NCBI GenBank assembly: GCA_017411945.1
Contig: JAFQPD010000064.1
Span: forward strand, 1 to 38,949
Direction of reading: 5' to 3'
Length of the DNA: 38,949 bases
DNA from: Mailhella sp.
GTDB lineage: Bacteria; Desulfobacterota; Desulfovibrionia; Desulfovibrionales; Desulfovibrionaceae
The notes below the pieces were generated by a model. That model saw only the letters and a program-made list of their open reading frames with translations. It was not told the DNA's origin and did no database searches. The position numbers and the translations under genes are program-made. This document shows, in pieces, positions 1-7,577 of this stretch (positions within the stretch are counted from its first letter, which is position 1; each line of letters begins with the position of its first letter).

Positions 1-563
1 CCGTTGCTCGTGCGGTCACAGGCGGTATTGTATGGCGGATTATGGGCGGCAAGCACGATATGCTGTGTGCTTCCGGCTCGCAGGGCAAGCTCTTCCAGCC
101 ATTCCGAAAAACGTGCTTCTGGAAATTCCGATGGCGTTCCAAAAGGGCTGAACGTGGAACCGCCCACACCAAGGAGGGCGACGTTCGGGAGCAGTTTCCG
201 CACATTCCTATGCAGGTTGATGCCCCTTGCCTCAAGCCAATCATTCACTTCAGGGCGATCCATGTTGCCTATCTGGGCAAAAACGACGGGATGGACGGCC
301 TCGATGGCCTCTATCACATGGCGGGCGGCGGCTACGCCTCCCAAGGTGGTCAGATCGCCGGTGAGAATGACTCCGGCCGCTTGTTCCAGTTCAGGGATAT
401 CGCTTATCCGGCGGACGCGGCCATGCACATCGCCAATGACCACCCAGGTCTGCCCGTCTGCGGGGCAGGGGGTGCCATCCAGGGAGCCGGTGTAGCGGGC
501 AAGGCGCACCGACGTAGAACAGCTCGGCGTATACGGAGCTGATTCCGGGAAGCGGCTTGGCAT
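1..563 (-). CDS. Metallophosphoesterase, 3' end outside the window
   Basis: This is a calcineurin-like metallophosphoesterase whose 5' part is in the window: about 187 codons read from the start with no stop before the edge. Visible metal-site motifs are GDVHGR near residue 45, GDLT about 20 residues later, GNMDRPE (the GNxxE block) and AAHNPPY near the window edge, in the order known for this superfamily of binuclear metal phosphatases and phosphodiesterases. The start is ATG at 561-563, chosen because AGAAGGA lies about 8 nt upstream. A promoter-like pair precedes it (624-652). The substrate cannot be told from sequence; these enzymes are cytoplasmic when, as here, no signal peptide is seen. 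The gene is divergent from the folate gene at 731. Confidence 0.8.
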   Translation of the reverse strand, partial: MPSRFPESAPYTPSCSTSVRLARYTGSLDGTPCPADGQTWVVIGDVHGRVRRISDIPELEQAAGVILTGDLTTLGGVAAARHVIEAIEAVHPVVFAQIGNMDRPEVNDWLEARGINLHRNVRKLLPNVALLGVGGSTFSPFGTPSEFPEARFSEWLEELALRAGSTQHIVLAAHNPPYNTACDRTSN

Positions 564-623
564 GGGGAAAGTCCTTCTGCTGGAGCGGACGAAAATTCTT
601 GCAGTATTTGTCTGCTGGGCGGG

Positions 624-652
624 ACAATAGCGTATTTTTTTCTGTCTGGCAA
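624..652 (-). promoter_or_regulatory. Putative sigma70 promoter of the metallophosphoesterase
   Basis: On the minus strand TTGCCA (647-652) and TATTGT (624-629) are separated by 17 nt, about 60 nt upstream of the ATG at 563. Spacing is ideal and each box matches the consensus at four positions. Motif reading only. Confidence 0.4.
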
Positions 653-730
653 AGGGGAAGTGCTGGCAAACGGCGGAAAAAAAGGTAAAAATCTCTCTAT
701 TCCATATTTTTCCAGTAGAGATTTCATCCC

Positions 731-1327
731 ATGGACGACAAAGTATCCCTGCGCCAGCATCTGCGCCTCCAGCGTTCAGCCCTTTCCTCAGGGAAAGGCG
801 GGGCATTTCGTTCCCTTCGGATTCAGGAACGGCTTCTGGAAAGTTCGTTCTGGCGCGATTGCCGGCGGGTGGCGGCGTATGTCTCCATTAAGGGAGAAGC
901 GGGAACGGAGCTCATCCTTCAGGAGGCTCTTCGCACAGGGAGGGATCTTTTTCTTCCAAGGTGCAGGGCGCAGGGGGAAGAAGGCTGGCCCGGAGCTATG
1001 GACTTCCTTTTCTGCTCAGGGCTGGAGGGGCTTGTTCCTTCCGGATTCGGCATCCCCGAGCCTCTTCTTTCTTCGGATCTCCGCCTGCTCGCGCCTGAGG
1101 AGCTTCGTATGCCGGACACGCTCGTCATCGTCCCGGCTCTGGCCTTCGACAGGAAGGGCTTCCGCCTCGGCTACGGGGGCGGCTATTACGACCGCCTGCT
1201 GGCCCATGCCGCCTGCCCGGTCGTCGGACTGGTCTTCCATGAGCTCCTTGTGGAGGAGATTCCCCGAGAACCATGGGACATGCCCGTGCAGGCCGTGTGC
1301 ACGGAGGAGGTGCTTTTATGCATTTAG
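731..1327 (+). CDS. 5-formyltetrahydrofolate cyclo-ligase
   Basis: This 198-residue protein is a cytoplasmic 5-formyltetrahydrofolate cyclo-ligase (YgfA/MTHFS family), which uses ATP to convert 5-formyl-THF to 5,10-methenyl-THF and so returns a storage or inhibitory folate to the one-carbon pool. The N-terminus has the family's basic LRQHLRLQR stretch. The C-terminal half carries the hallmark GFRLGYGGGYYDRLL (residues about 138-152), which helps bind nucleotide and folate, and a preceding PALAFD. Length is normal. The ATG has only a weak ribosome binding site, but no better start lies downstream in frame. Its last 10 nt overlap the following YfiH-type gene, so the two are probably co-transcribed and translationally coupled. 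Confidence 0.9.
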   Translation: MDDKVSLRQHLRLQRSALSSGKGGAFRSLRIQERLLESSFWRDCRRVAAYVSIKGEAGTELILQEALRTGRDLFLPRCRAQGEEGWPGAMDFLFCSGLEGLVPSGFGIPEPLLSSDLRLLAPEELRMPDTLVIVPALAFDRKGFRLGYGGGYYDRLLAHAACPVVGLVFHELLVEEIPREPWDMPVQAVCTEEVLLCI

Positions 1328-2067
1328 GGATCATCCCTTTCCGTTTTCCCGGAGTGCCCGGCGTGGAATGTGCGTTCACCGGGCGGGCCTTCGGCAATGT
1401 TTCGCTTGATTTCGCCGCCCGCGATGCCGAGCCTGCGCAGCAGGAAAAGGCAGTGAGGGTGCGCGAGTCCATTCCCCGCCTGCTGCATGCAGAAGCCTTT
1501 GCCGAGGTGCATCAGGTACATGGAGTGCGAACGGTTTTCGAGCCGGAAGCTCAGGACTGCGCGCGGCCTTCCTCGATCGACGCCGACGGCATGGCAACGA
1601 GCCGTTCCGGGCTGGCCCTCATGGTGAAAACGGCGGACTGTCAGCCCATGCTTGTGGCGCATGAATCCGGCCGTTTCGTCATGGCCATCCATTCCGGCTG
1701 GAAGGGGAACAGGCAGGATTATCCGCGCATTGCCGTGCTGGAATTCTGCGAACGCTACAGCCTTGAACCTTCTGAACTCTGGGCCGTGCGAGGACCGAGC
1801 CTTGGCCCGGCCGCTTCCGAGTTCACGAATTTCGATGCGGAATGGGGAACGGGCTTCCTTCGCTGGTACGACAGGGAGCGCAGGACCGTGGATCTGTGGG
1901 GGCTGGCGCGGCATCAGCTCGAGGGGGCGGGCATCCCTGCAGGGCGCATTCTCAGCCTCGACCTCTGCACCTTTGAAAATGCGGAGCGGTTCTTCTCCTA
2001 CCGTCAGTTCCGCCGGAACGGCATGGAGGACGGCAGGCAGGCTTCCTTCATCTGGATACGCCAGTAA
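1318..2067 (+). CDS. YfiH/PgeF family protein (laccase-domain, purine nucleoside phosphorylase type)
   Basis: This 249-residue protein belongs to the YfiH family (once called multicopper polyphenol oxidase, now known to include purine nucleoside phosphorylases and peptidoglycan-editing factors). The metal-site blocks are present in order: VHQVHG near residue 65, KTADCQPM near 105 and AIHSGWKGN near 122, giving the His/Cys/His zinc set, followed by RGPSLGP near 160. The second block reads HSGW where HAGW is usual, a conservative change. The start at 1318 is preferred over an in-frame ATG at 1273 because GGAGGAGG lies 7 nt upstream and the overlap with the previous gene becomes a short coupling overlap. 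Whether it acts on purines or on cell-wall amino sugars cannot be decided. Confidence 0.85.
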   Translation: MHLGIIPFRFPGVPGVECAFTGRAFGNVSLDFAARDAEPAQQEKAVRVRESIPRLLHAEAFAEVHQVHGVRTVFEPEAQDCARPSSIDADGMATSRSGLALMVKTADCQPMLVAHESGRFVMAIHSGWKGNRQDYPRIAVLEFCERYSLEPSELWAVRGPSLGPAASEFTNFDAEWGTGFLRWYDRERRTVDLWGLARHQLEGAGIPAGRILSLDLCTFENAERFFSYRQFRRNGMEDGRQASFIWIRQ

Positions 2068-2075
2068 TTTTCTGT

Positions 2076-2104
2076 TTGATTTTTTTTACGAAGTCGCGTA
2101 TCAA
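2076..2104 (+). promoter_or_regulatory. Possible sigma70 promoter of the FadL-type channel gene
   Basis: TTGATT (2076-2081) and TATCAA (2099-2104) are 17 nt apart, with a T-rich stretch in the spacer, directly after the yfiH stop and about 130 nt before the channel start. The -35 is good; the -10 matches at four positions. The 130-nt leader ends in a possible stem (GGGAA near 2179 with TTCCC at 2216-2220) next to the ribosome binding site. Confidence 0.3.
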
Positions 2105-2234
2105 CATCCCCCTGTGTTATTTTTCTGCCGGACGAGGAGAGGTCGGCCAGCGGAAACTCCATGCGGATGCCCATGCCGGGAATAGCACGGCTGTATCGGT
2201 CAGCTGCCGAAAAACTTCCCTAGAGGAACCTGTC

Positions 2235-3587
2235 ATGAACGTATCTCGCCTGATGCGCGGCGTTTCCGCCGTGCTCGTTGCGTTTGGCCTTGTGGCCGGC
2301 GCCGTTTCCCCTGCCTCTGCTGAAGGCTTCGCTATTTCCACCCTCAGTGCCCGCGGCGGCTCCTTTGGCGGCGGTCCTGCCTCCGGCATGGTCGGCCGTG
2401 CCGACGACGCTTCCGCCGTGGCCTACAACCCCGCCGGCCTCACTCAGGTGCAGGGCACGCAGATCATGGGCGGCCTTGCCGCCGTTGCTCTGAACCTCGA
2501 CCTTGAGACCGATGCCACCTGGTGCTCCAACTCCCATCAGGTGTGGCCCATCCCCCACTTCTATGTTTCCCATCAGCTGAACGATAAGTTCTGGGCTGGC
2601 GTGGGCATGTTCACCCGCTGGGGCCTCGGCCATTCCTACCCTGATAACTGGGCGTCCAGAGCTATCGACAAGAACAAGGGCACTTCCGTCCCCGGTACTC
2701 CTCTTCAGTACACCAACGGCCTCAAGTCCATTACTCTGCTGACCTCCACCATCAATCCCACTGTCGCCTACAAGCTGAACGATGTGTGGTCCGTGGCCGC
2801 TGGCGTGAGCTATACCTGGGGCTACCTCAGCCTGAACAATCATCTCGACTACGGCGTCCCCGGCATGGGCTCCATGGGCGGAGCCGACATTCGCATCCAT
2901 TCTGAAAATGGCCGTTCCTTCGGCTACAATCTTGCTCTGCATGCCAAGTTCAACGAGCAGTGGAGCGCCGGCCTTACCTACCGTTCCCACGAACGCATGA
3001 AGTTCAACGGCAGCGCTCGAGTTCGCGGCGATGAAACGGGTAAGATGCTTGCGGCCGCAGGCGGCCTTTTCAATTCTCGTGGCAAGGCTACCATCGTCCT
3101 GCCTGATATCATTTCTCTCGGCGTGGCCTATAAGCCCACTGACCGCCTGAGCTTCGAAGCCGACGTGGCCTATACTGTGTGGAGCCGCTGGCGTTCTCTG
3201 AATGTGGACCTGTTCGGCAGCAATCCTACGGGAGCTCCTGCTAACGGCATCCATCAGCAGAAGTGCTGGCGCGACACCTGGGCCTTCTCCATCAGCGGCG
3301 AATACTGGATGTATGACTGGCTCGCCCTCCGTGCCGGCTTCCTGTATGAGACCTCTCCTCTCAACGGTTCCTATTATCATGACTATCTGATCCCCACCAA
3401 CGGCCGCCTGCAGGCTTCCGTCGGTTTCGGCCTGAAGTATGAAGACTGGACTCTCGATTTCGCCTACATCCATATGCATGAGCGCGAAGTCGACCTTAAG
3501 GCTGGCGGTGAAGCTGGCACCTTCAACGGCAAGTTCGGCAACGGCTACGACCACACCTTCGCCCTCACTCTCGGCTATAAGTTCTAA
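2235..3587 (+). CDS. Outer-membrane channel, OmpP1/FadL/TodX family
   Basis: This 450-residue protein is a FadL-type outer-membrane beta-barrel, a family that takes up long-chain fatty acids or other hydrophobic compounds across the outer membrane by lateral diffusion. Residues 1-29 form a signal peptide ending ASA, and the mature protein begins EGFAIS, as in FadL proteins, followed by ADDASAVAYNPAGL (residues about 56-69), the hatch-domain signature. The rest alternates in barrel strands and ends GYKF with a terminal aromatic residue. The start at 2235 has AGAGGA upstream and places the signal peptide at the very N-terminus; the longer in-frame start would bury it. Strongly biased codons suggest high expression. 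The natural ligand is unknown. Confidence 0.88.
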   Translation: MNVSRLMRGVSAVLVAFGLVAGAVSPASAEGFAISTLSARGGSFGGGPASGMVGRADDASAVAYNPAGLTQVQGTQIMGGLAAVALNLDLETDATWCSNSHQVWPIPHFYVSHQLNDKFWAGVGMFTRWGLGHSYPDNWASRAIDKNKGTSVPGTPLQYTNGLKSITLLTSTINPTVAYKLNDVWSVAAGVSYTWGYLSLNNHLDYGVPGMGSMGGADIRIHSENGRSFGYNLALHAKFNEQWSAGLTYRSHERMKFNGSARVRGDETGKMLAAAGGLFNSRGKATIVLPDIISLGVAYKPTDRLSFEADVAYTVWSRWRSLNVDLFGSNPTGAPANGIHQQKCWRDTWAFSISGEYWMYDWLALRAGFLYETSPLNGSYYHDYLIPTNGRLQASVGFGLKYEDWTLDFAYIHMHEREVDLKAGGEAGTFNGKFGNGYDHTFALTLGYKF

Positions 3588-3612
3588 GCTGCGGGATGCG
3601 GCTTGATATCTG

Positions 3613-3640
3613 GGCCTCTGCTTCGGCAGGGGCCTTTTTT
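3613..3640 (+). terminator. Intrinsic terminator after the FadL-type gene
   Basis: A 9-bp stem (GGCCTCTGC with GCAGGGGCC, one G-T pair) closed by a TTCG tetraloop is followed by six T residues, 25 nt after the stop codon. It is a textbook rho-independent terminator. Confidence 0.9.
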
Positions 3641-3720
3641 GTTGCCGCCCGCAGGGCTGGCCTTTTTATAGAGTTGCGCTACTATGCCGCCATGTTTTCA
3701 GAATGGAGAAGGGGGCTTCC

Positions 3721-4647
3721 ATGCTTCTTGAGATAGGTCTTATCGCCGGCGGCGTCCCTGCCGGCTGGACGTTGAGGAACTGTGCCCGCGCCGTGCGCTG
3801 GGTGAACGAATTCCTGAGCTGGACAGTGCGCATCATGCTCTTCCTGCTCGGTCTTGCTCTTGGTCTGGACGATGGACTCATCGGTCAGCTTGAAAGCCTC
3901 GGCCTCTATGCGGCGGTGATAAGTTCGCTCTCGGTGGCAGGCTGCTTCATCGCGGCACGACTGCTGGGGAAATATGTGTTCACGGAATACGCCCCAGGGG
4001 GCGAGAAGGGAGCGGCCGGGCCTGCGTCCGGGAGCAGGGGGTCCTTCATAGCTTTGGGCTTCTTCCTTGCAGGAGCTCTGCTGGGCTGGCTTCGCCTCGT
4101 TCCGCAGGGCGCGGCCGCCGGTGAGGCTGCAGTGTGGGTACTGTATATGCTCCTTTTCTCAGCAGGCATGACCGTGGGCTTCGACTTGAAGGCCCTTGGC
4201 ATCATCCGCGAGCTCAAGGGGCGCATCCTGCTTATCCCTCTGGGCGTCGTGCTCGGTACCTTTGCCGGCTCTGCGCTGGCATGGGCCATCCTTTCCCAGT
4301 TTGCAGACATCACCCTTGTGGAGTCTCTCGCCGTGGGCGGCGGCTTCGGCTACTACAGCCTGGCCACGGTCATCCTCACTCGCCTGGGGGACCCTGCCCT
4401 TGGCTCCGTGGCCCTGCTTTCCAATATGGTCCATGAGGCTCTGGCCCTGCTCCTGCCCCCCTTCCTCGTGCGCTTCACGGGGAAACTCGGGCCGGTTCTG
4501 GCTGGCGGTGCGGCGGCCATGGATACCTGCCTGCCTGTAGTGGCCCATGTGAGCGGTGAACGCTGTGCCATACTCGCGGTGTTCTCAGGCATGTGTCTCA
4601 CGCTCCTCGTGCCCGTGCTCCTTCCCGTCATCATGCTGTTCCGCTGA
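3721..4647 (+). CDS. Lysine exporter LysO family protein
   Basis: This 308-residue hydrophobic protein resembles LysO (YbjE, DUF340), an inner-membrane exporter of L-lysine in Escherichia coli. About eight membrane segments can be drawn. The family signature lies in the C-terminal half: GGFGYYSLATVILTR (around residues 204-218), then a block with LLSNMVHEALALLLPP and GAAAMDTCLPVV, rich in the small and polar residues that line the transport site. The start at 3721 is chosen over 3703 because GGAGAAGGGGG sits just upstream of 3721 and nothing comparable precedes 3703. The gene stands alone between two terminators. Transport of thialysine or another basic amino acid is possible. Confidence 0.85.
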   Translation: MLLEIGLIAGGVPAGWTLRNCARAVRWVNEFLSWTVRIMLFLLGLALGLDDGLIGQLESLGLYAAVISSLSVAGCFIAARLLGKYVFTEYAPGGEKGAAGPASGSRGSFIALGFFLAGALLGWLRLVPQGAAAGEAAVWVLYMLLFSAGMTVGFDLKALGIIRELKGRILLIPLGVVLGTFAGSALAWAILSQFADITLVESLAVGGGFGYYSLATVILTRLGDPALGSVALLSNMVHEALALLLPPFLVRFTGKLGPVLAGGAAAMDTCLPVVAHVSGERCAILAVFSGMCLTLLVPVLLPVIMLFR

Positions 4648-4666
4648 TATCCTCAGGATGAACGAA

Positions 4667-4698
4667 AGCCCCGGTCTCGCTTGAGGCCGGGGCTTTTT
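4667..4698. terminator. Bidirectional intrinsic terminator between lysO-type and tauE-type genes
   Basis: A 12-bp stem (4667-4678 with 4683-4694, one G-T pair, loop GCTT) is followed by five T residues on the plus strand and bordered by an A-run that gives a short T-run on the minus strand. It lies between convergent genes, so it probably serves both. Confidence 0.85.
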
Positions 4699-4715
4699 CT
4701 GTGCTGTCGTTCTTC

Positions 4716-5513
4716 TTACAGAACGTCGAGGAGCATCTTGGTCGCCACGCAGTACAGGAAGCAGGCGAAGATCTTCTTCAGTTTGGGGATGGGCAGCTTG
4801 TGGGCGAGGGCGGCGCCGCGCGGAGCGGTGAGGGTGCTCACGGCCACGATGCCTACGAGGGCGGGCAGATAGATGAAGCCGAGGCTGTATTCGGGCAGGC
4901 TGGCCGTGCCCCAGCCGTTCACGATATTGCCAAGGCAGCCGGCGAGGGCGATGGGGAAGCCGATGGCGGCGGAAGTTCCCACGGCGCGGCGCATATCCAC
5001 GTTATGCCACACGAGGAAAGGCACGGAGAGCGTGCCGCCGCCGATGCCCACGAGGCTGGAGATGGCGCCGATGAACATGCCTGCGCCGGTCATGCCTGCG
5101 AAGCCGGGGAGCTGGCGGGTGGGGTTGGGCTTCTTGTTCAGGAGCATGTTGGTAGCCACATAGAACAGGAAGCATACGAAGAACATCTGCAGGTAGCGGG
5201 CAGGGATGGAGGCGGCCACGAATGTTCCGGCATAGGTGCCCACGAGTATGCCTGCGGCAATGTATTTCACCACGTTCCAGTCCACGCCGCCGCGCTTGTG
5301 GTGAGCGCGCGCACTGGAAAGGGCCGTGAACATGATGCTGCCCAGCGAAGTGCCGATGGCCATATGGATGGCCACTTCGGTAGGTATGTTCAGCCAGTCG
5401 AAGGCGAAGACGAGCATGGGCACCACGACGGCGCCGCCGCCTATGCCCAGAAGCCCGGCTAGAAGTCCGGCAACTGCGCCAAGTATGCAGTAGAGTATCA
5501 TTGCGGTAAGCAT
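4716..5513 (-). CDS. TauE/SafE family sulfite or sulfonate exporter-type permease
   Basis: This 265-residue inner-membrane protein belongs to the TauE/SafE family, whose members move sulfite, sulfoacetate or related organosulfur anions. It shows the family's internal duplication: AGLLAGLLGIGGGAVVVPML near residues 14-33 and again GAISSLVGIGGGTLSVPFLV near residues 155-175, each opening a four-helix half. The start at 5513 has GGGAGA 7 nt upstream; longer in-frame starts lack a ribosome binding site and would place a basic, non-membrane stretch ahead of the first helix. It is divergent from an AraC-type regulator and has its own strong promoter. In a sulfur-metabolising bacterium a sulfite or sulfonate substrate is plausible, but this is inference from context. 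Confidence 0.85.
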   Translation of the reverse strand: MLTAMILYCILGAVAGLLAGLLGIGGGAVVVPMLVFAFDWLNIPTEVAIHMAIGTSLGSIMFTALSSARAHHKRGGVDWNVVKYIAAGILVGTYAGTFVAASIPARYLQMFFVCFLFYVATNMLLNKKPNPTRQLPGFAGMTGAGMFIGAISSLVGIGGGTLSVPFLVWHNVDMRRAVGTSAAIGFPIALAGCLGNIVNGWGTASLPEYSLGFIYLPALVGIVAVSTLTAPRGAALAHKLPIPKLKKIFACFLYCVATKMLLDVL

Positions 5514-5529
5514 ACGGTTCTCCCGGTGG

Positions 5530-5541
5530 AAAATTTTTGCC
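5530..5541. repeat. Inverted repeat arm A near the tauE-type promoter
   Basis: AAAATTTTTGCC here is the exact reverse complement of GGCAAAAATTTT at 5623-5634. The two arms flank the tauE-type promoter, arm A just downstream of the -10 box. Possible operator half-sites. Confidence 0.55.
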
Positions 5542-5569
5542 ATAATAACGCCTGCGGTGCATGCGTCAA
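5542..5569 (-). promoter_or_regulatory. Sigma70 promoter of the tauE-type gene
   Basis: On the minus strand TTGACG (5564-5569) and TATTAT (5542-5547) are 16 nt apart, placing the transcript start about 20 nt upstream of the ATG at 5513. Both boxes match the consensus at five of six positions. Confidence 0.7.
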
Positions 5570-5622
5570 TCCTGTTCCAAAAGGCACAAAGGGGAGACCG
5601 CAGGGGAGTCCGGCAGGATTCA

Positions 5623-5634
5623 GGCAAAAATTTT
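5623..5634. repeat. Inverted repeat arm B upstream of the tauE-type promoter
   Basis: GGCAAAAATTTT is the exact reverse complement of arm A at 5530-5541, 93 nt away centre to centre. It lies about 55 nt upstream of the tauE-type -35 box, where an activator could sit. Confidence 0.5.
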
Positions 5635-5739
5635 GGAGGAAAATAGAAAAATAATCTGAAGGAAGAGGCCTTCTTTTTTTGTGGAAACAAGGCGTTCCTG
5701 TAATGCTGAAAATAGGAAAAACTGGCTACTGGTGCGGGT

Positions 5740-5752
5740 AAACTGGCAGTTT
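5740..5752. promoter_or_regulatory. 13-bp palindrome upstream of the AraC-type promoter
   Basis: AAACTG and CAGTTT surround a single central G, a perfect palindrome 32 nt upstream of the -35 box of the AraC-type gene. Similar half motifs recur at about 5719, 5819 and 5843, so it may be an operator. No factor can be assigned. Confidence 0.4.
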
Positions 5753-5784
5753 GAGGAAGGAACATATCAAGTTTTTCTGCATAG

Positions 5785-5813
5785 TTGACCGGAAACTCCA
5801 CGCTTGGTATAGT
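5785..5813 (+). promoter_or_regulatory. Sigma70 promoter of the AraC-type regulator gene
   Basis: TTGACC (5785-5790) and TATAGT (5808-5813) are separated by 17 nt. The predicted start near 5820 gives a leader of about 60 nt and supports translation from 5883 rather than from an upstream in-frame codon at 5751, which would lie ahead of the promoter. Confidence 0.75.
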
Positions 5814-5882
5814 TTGCCCAGTTTTTTAAAAAGAGCAAATGCAGTTTTGTTAAGTTTGTTCGAGCGCATACGCGGAGGCCTC

Positions 5883-6845
5883 ATGTGTAATTCGAGCGGG
5901 CAGCTGAGCCATGAGTATGAACTTCTGAGCAGGGAGATATTCCGGCTGGCACCTCATACGGGCATTTCTTTTGCCGATGTTCCGGGGCTGAGGATCATCC
6001 GGAGGGATGACCCGTCCCGTCAGGAGAACATACTGTTCCCGCCCTGCGTATGCATTGCTTCACAAGGGGGGAAGCAGGCTGTCATCGGCGCCGAGTCCTA
6101 TGAGTACGGCTGCGGCCAGTTCCTTCTGAACTGCGTGGAAATGCCCAGTTCCATGAAGATAGTCACAGAGGATGGCAGCCCCTACCTTGCGCTGGTCATG
6201 GAACTGGATATCCCTCTCCTTTCCCAGATCTTCGACGAGATGGAGGCTGCAGAGGTGGCCGGCATGCTTTCTTCCTTCGAAAGGGAGAAAGGCAGGGAGA
6301 AGGCTGAGGAAGATGAGGCGCCGGCTTCCGTTCAGGCCTCCCGCAGCATACGCATAGGCGAGGTCGCTCCGGAGATGCTCAATGCCTTCCTGCGCCTTGC
6401 CCGCATCGCCGATGATGGGGAGAAAGCCCGCTTTGTGGCCCCCCTCATCGTGCGGGAGATACATTATTACCTTGCCTCAGGCCCGTTCGGTCCCTATCTG
6501 CGCACCTTCTATGCCAACTCCTCCCAGAGCAGGCAGATAGCCCGTGCCGTGGCCTATATGCACGACCACTGCAGCGAACGTTTGCGCATAGAGCACCTTG
6601 CCCGCATCGCCAATATGGCGGAATCCACCTTCAACAGGAATTTCAAGAAGGTGACGTCGCTCAGCCCGCTCCAGTACCATAAGCACCTCAAGCTCTATGA
6701 GGCCCGCCGCCTCATGCTTACGGAGGGCATGAGCGCGTCTACGGCCTGCTTTGCCGTGGGCTATGAGAGCCAGCAGCAGTTCACCCGCGAGTATAAGAGG
6801 CTGTTCGGCAATCCTCCCATGAAGGATATACGCCGCAATTCCTAG
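5883..6845 (+). CDS. AraC-family transcriptional regulator
   Basis: This 320-residue DNA-binding protein has an N-terminal AraC_N-type effector domain (residues about 10-190) of the kind that begins with a FPPCVCIASQGGKQAVIG-like block, and a C-terminal AraC/XylS double helix-turn-helix (about 220-318) with IARAVAYMHDHC, IEHLARIANMAESTFNRNFKKVT and ACFAVGYESQQQFTREYKRLFG. The start at 5883 has GCGGAGG upstream and fits the promoter at 5785-5813. A short charged linker (about residues 133-155) interrupts the N-terminal domain. Being divergent from the TauE/SafE permease gene, it is the obvious candidate to control that gene, and perhaps itself; the effector is unknown. Confidence 0.9.
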   Translation: MCNSSGQLSHEYELLSREIFRLAPHTGISFADVPGLRIIRRDDPSRQENILFPPCVCIASQGGKQAVIGAESYEYGCGQFLLNCVEMPSSMKIVTEDGSPYLALVMELDIPLLSQIFDEMEAAEVAGMLSSFEREKGREKAEEDEAPASVQASRSIRIGEVAPEMLNAFLRLARIADDGEKARFVAPLIVREIHYYLASGPFGPYLRTFYANSSQSRQIARAVAYMHDHCSERLRIEHLARIANMAESTFNRNFKKVTSLSPLQYHKHLKLYEARRLMLTEGMSASTACFAVGYESQQQFTREYKRLFGNPPMKDIRRNS

Positions 6846-6913
6846 CCCGATGGTGGACGGTCGAGAGCAAAAAGGCTACGGTAGGGGAAATACTGTTCAC
6901 CGAGGAGGCTTCC

Positions 6914-7528
6914 ATGCCTGTCATCACTCTGCCTTTCGGAGCTCTTGAAGCGAATTGCCATATCGTCCACAACGGAACGGATGCCGTGGTGTTCGACCCT
7001 TCCGACGATACCGCCGCCATACTCGGCATCCTTGCCGAGAAGAAGCTCACCCTGCGTGCCGTCGCGCTCACCCATCTGCACTGCGACCATTGCCTCGGCT
7101 GTGCCGACATCGCCAAGGCTACGGGGCTCGTTCCGCTCATCGGCCTCGAAGACTGGCTGGAACGCGGCCTTCTCCTGTGCAAAGGCATGTGCTTCGGCAT
7201 GGAGCTGAAGCCTTTCCAGGCCGAGCCGCTCGTGCCCGGCGAGGTGGCATGGGGTTCGCTGAACTGCAAGGTCATCCATACTCCCGGCCATTCTCCGGGC
7301 AGTCTCTGCTACTATTTCGAAGAGCTTGGAGCTCTCATCACCGGCGACCTGCTCTTCTTCCGCTCCGTCGGCCGTTCCGACCTGCCTTTGGGCGACGGGG
7401 AGATGCTGGTACGCTCCCTGCGTGAAAAGATCTACACGCTTCCCGGTGCAGTAGCTGTTTACCCCGGCCACGGGCCTGAGACCAGCGTAGGCTACGAGGC
7501 TATTCACAATCACTTCTGCCGCGCATAG
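6914..7528 (+). CDS. Metallo-beta-lactamase-fold hydrolase, glyoxalase II-like
   Basis: This 204-residue protein has the metallo-beta-lactamase fold of small glyoxalase II-like (YcbL-type) hydrolases. The metal motif THLHCDH (His54, His56, Asp58, His59), a later HTPGHSPGS, the bridging GDLLF and the final PGHGPET supply all expected zinc or iron ligands. There is no signal peptide, so it acts in the cytoplasm, probably on a thioester such as S-lactoylglutathione or another acyl thiol; the true substrate is unknown. GAGGAGG lies just upstream of the ATG. A good terminator follows the stop codon, so it is probably expressed separately from the next genes. Confidence 0.88.
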   Translation: MPVITLPFGALEANCHIVHNGTDAVVFDPSDDTAAILGILAEKKLTLRAVALTHLHCDHCLGCADIAKATGLVPLIGLEDWLERGLLLCKGMCFGMELKPFQAEPLVPGEVAWGSLNCKVIHTPGHSPGSLCYYFEELGALITGDLLFFRSVGRSDLPLGDGEMLVRSLREKIYTLPGAVAVYPGHGPETSVGYEAIHNHFCRA

Positions 7529-7535
7529 AGATCAT

Positions 7536-7565
7536 GGGCTTCCGGGAGACCGGCAGCCCTTTTTT
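7536..7565 (+). terminator. Intrinsic terminator after the hydrolase gene
   Basis: A 10-bp stem with one mismatch (GGGCT-CCGG with CCGG-AGCCC, loop GAGA) is followed by six T residues. It ends only 2 nt before the GGAG ribosome binding site of the next gene. Confidence 0.85.
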
Positions 7566-7577
7566 GTGGAGTCCGCC

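Larger units (their letters stand above)
5514..5882. other. Divergent regulatory region between tauE-type and AraC-type genes
   Basis: This 369-nt gap contains no gene. It is AT-richer than the surroundings and holds two back-to-back sigma70 promoters (5542-5569 minus, 5785-5813 plus), a pair of exactly complementary 12-nt elements flanking the minus promoter (5530-5541 and 5623-5634), a 13-bp palindrome (5740-5752) upstream of the plus promoter, and further CAGTTTT-like motifs near 5819 and 5843. The arrangement suggests binding sites for the AraC-type regulator or another factor. Confidence 0.6.

Noticed and set aside
564..730. 6S RNA candidate upstream of the folate cyclo-ligase gene
   Set aside because: This position is typical for 6S RNA, but the 167 nt show no long closing stem or central bubble and no terminator.
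2220..3554. Minus-strand open frame of 444 codons
   Set aside because: It is antisense to the FadL-type gene, which has a clear signal peptide and family signature.
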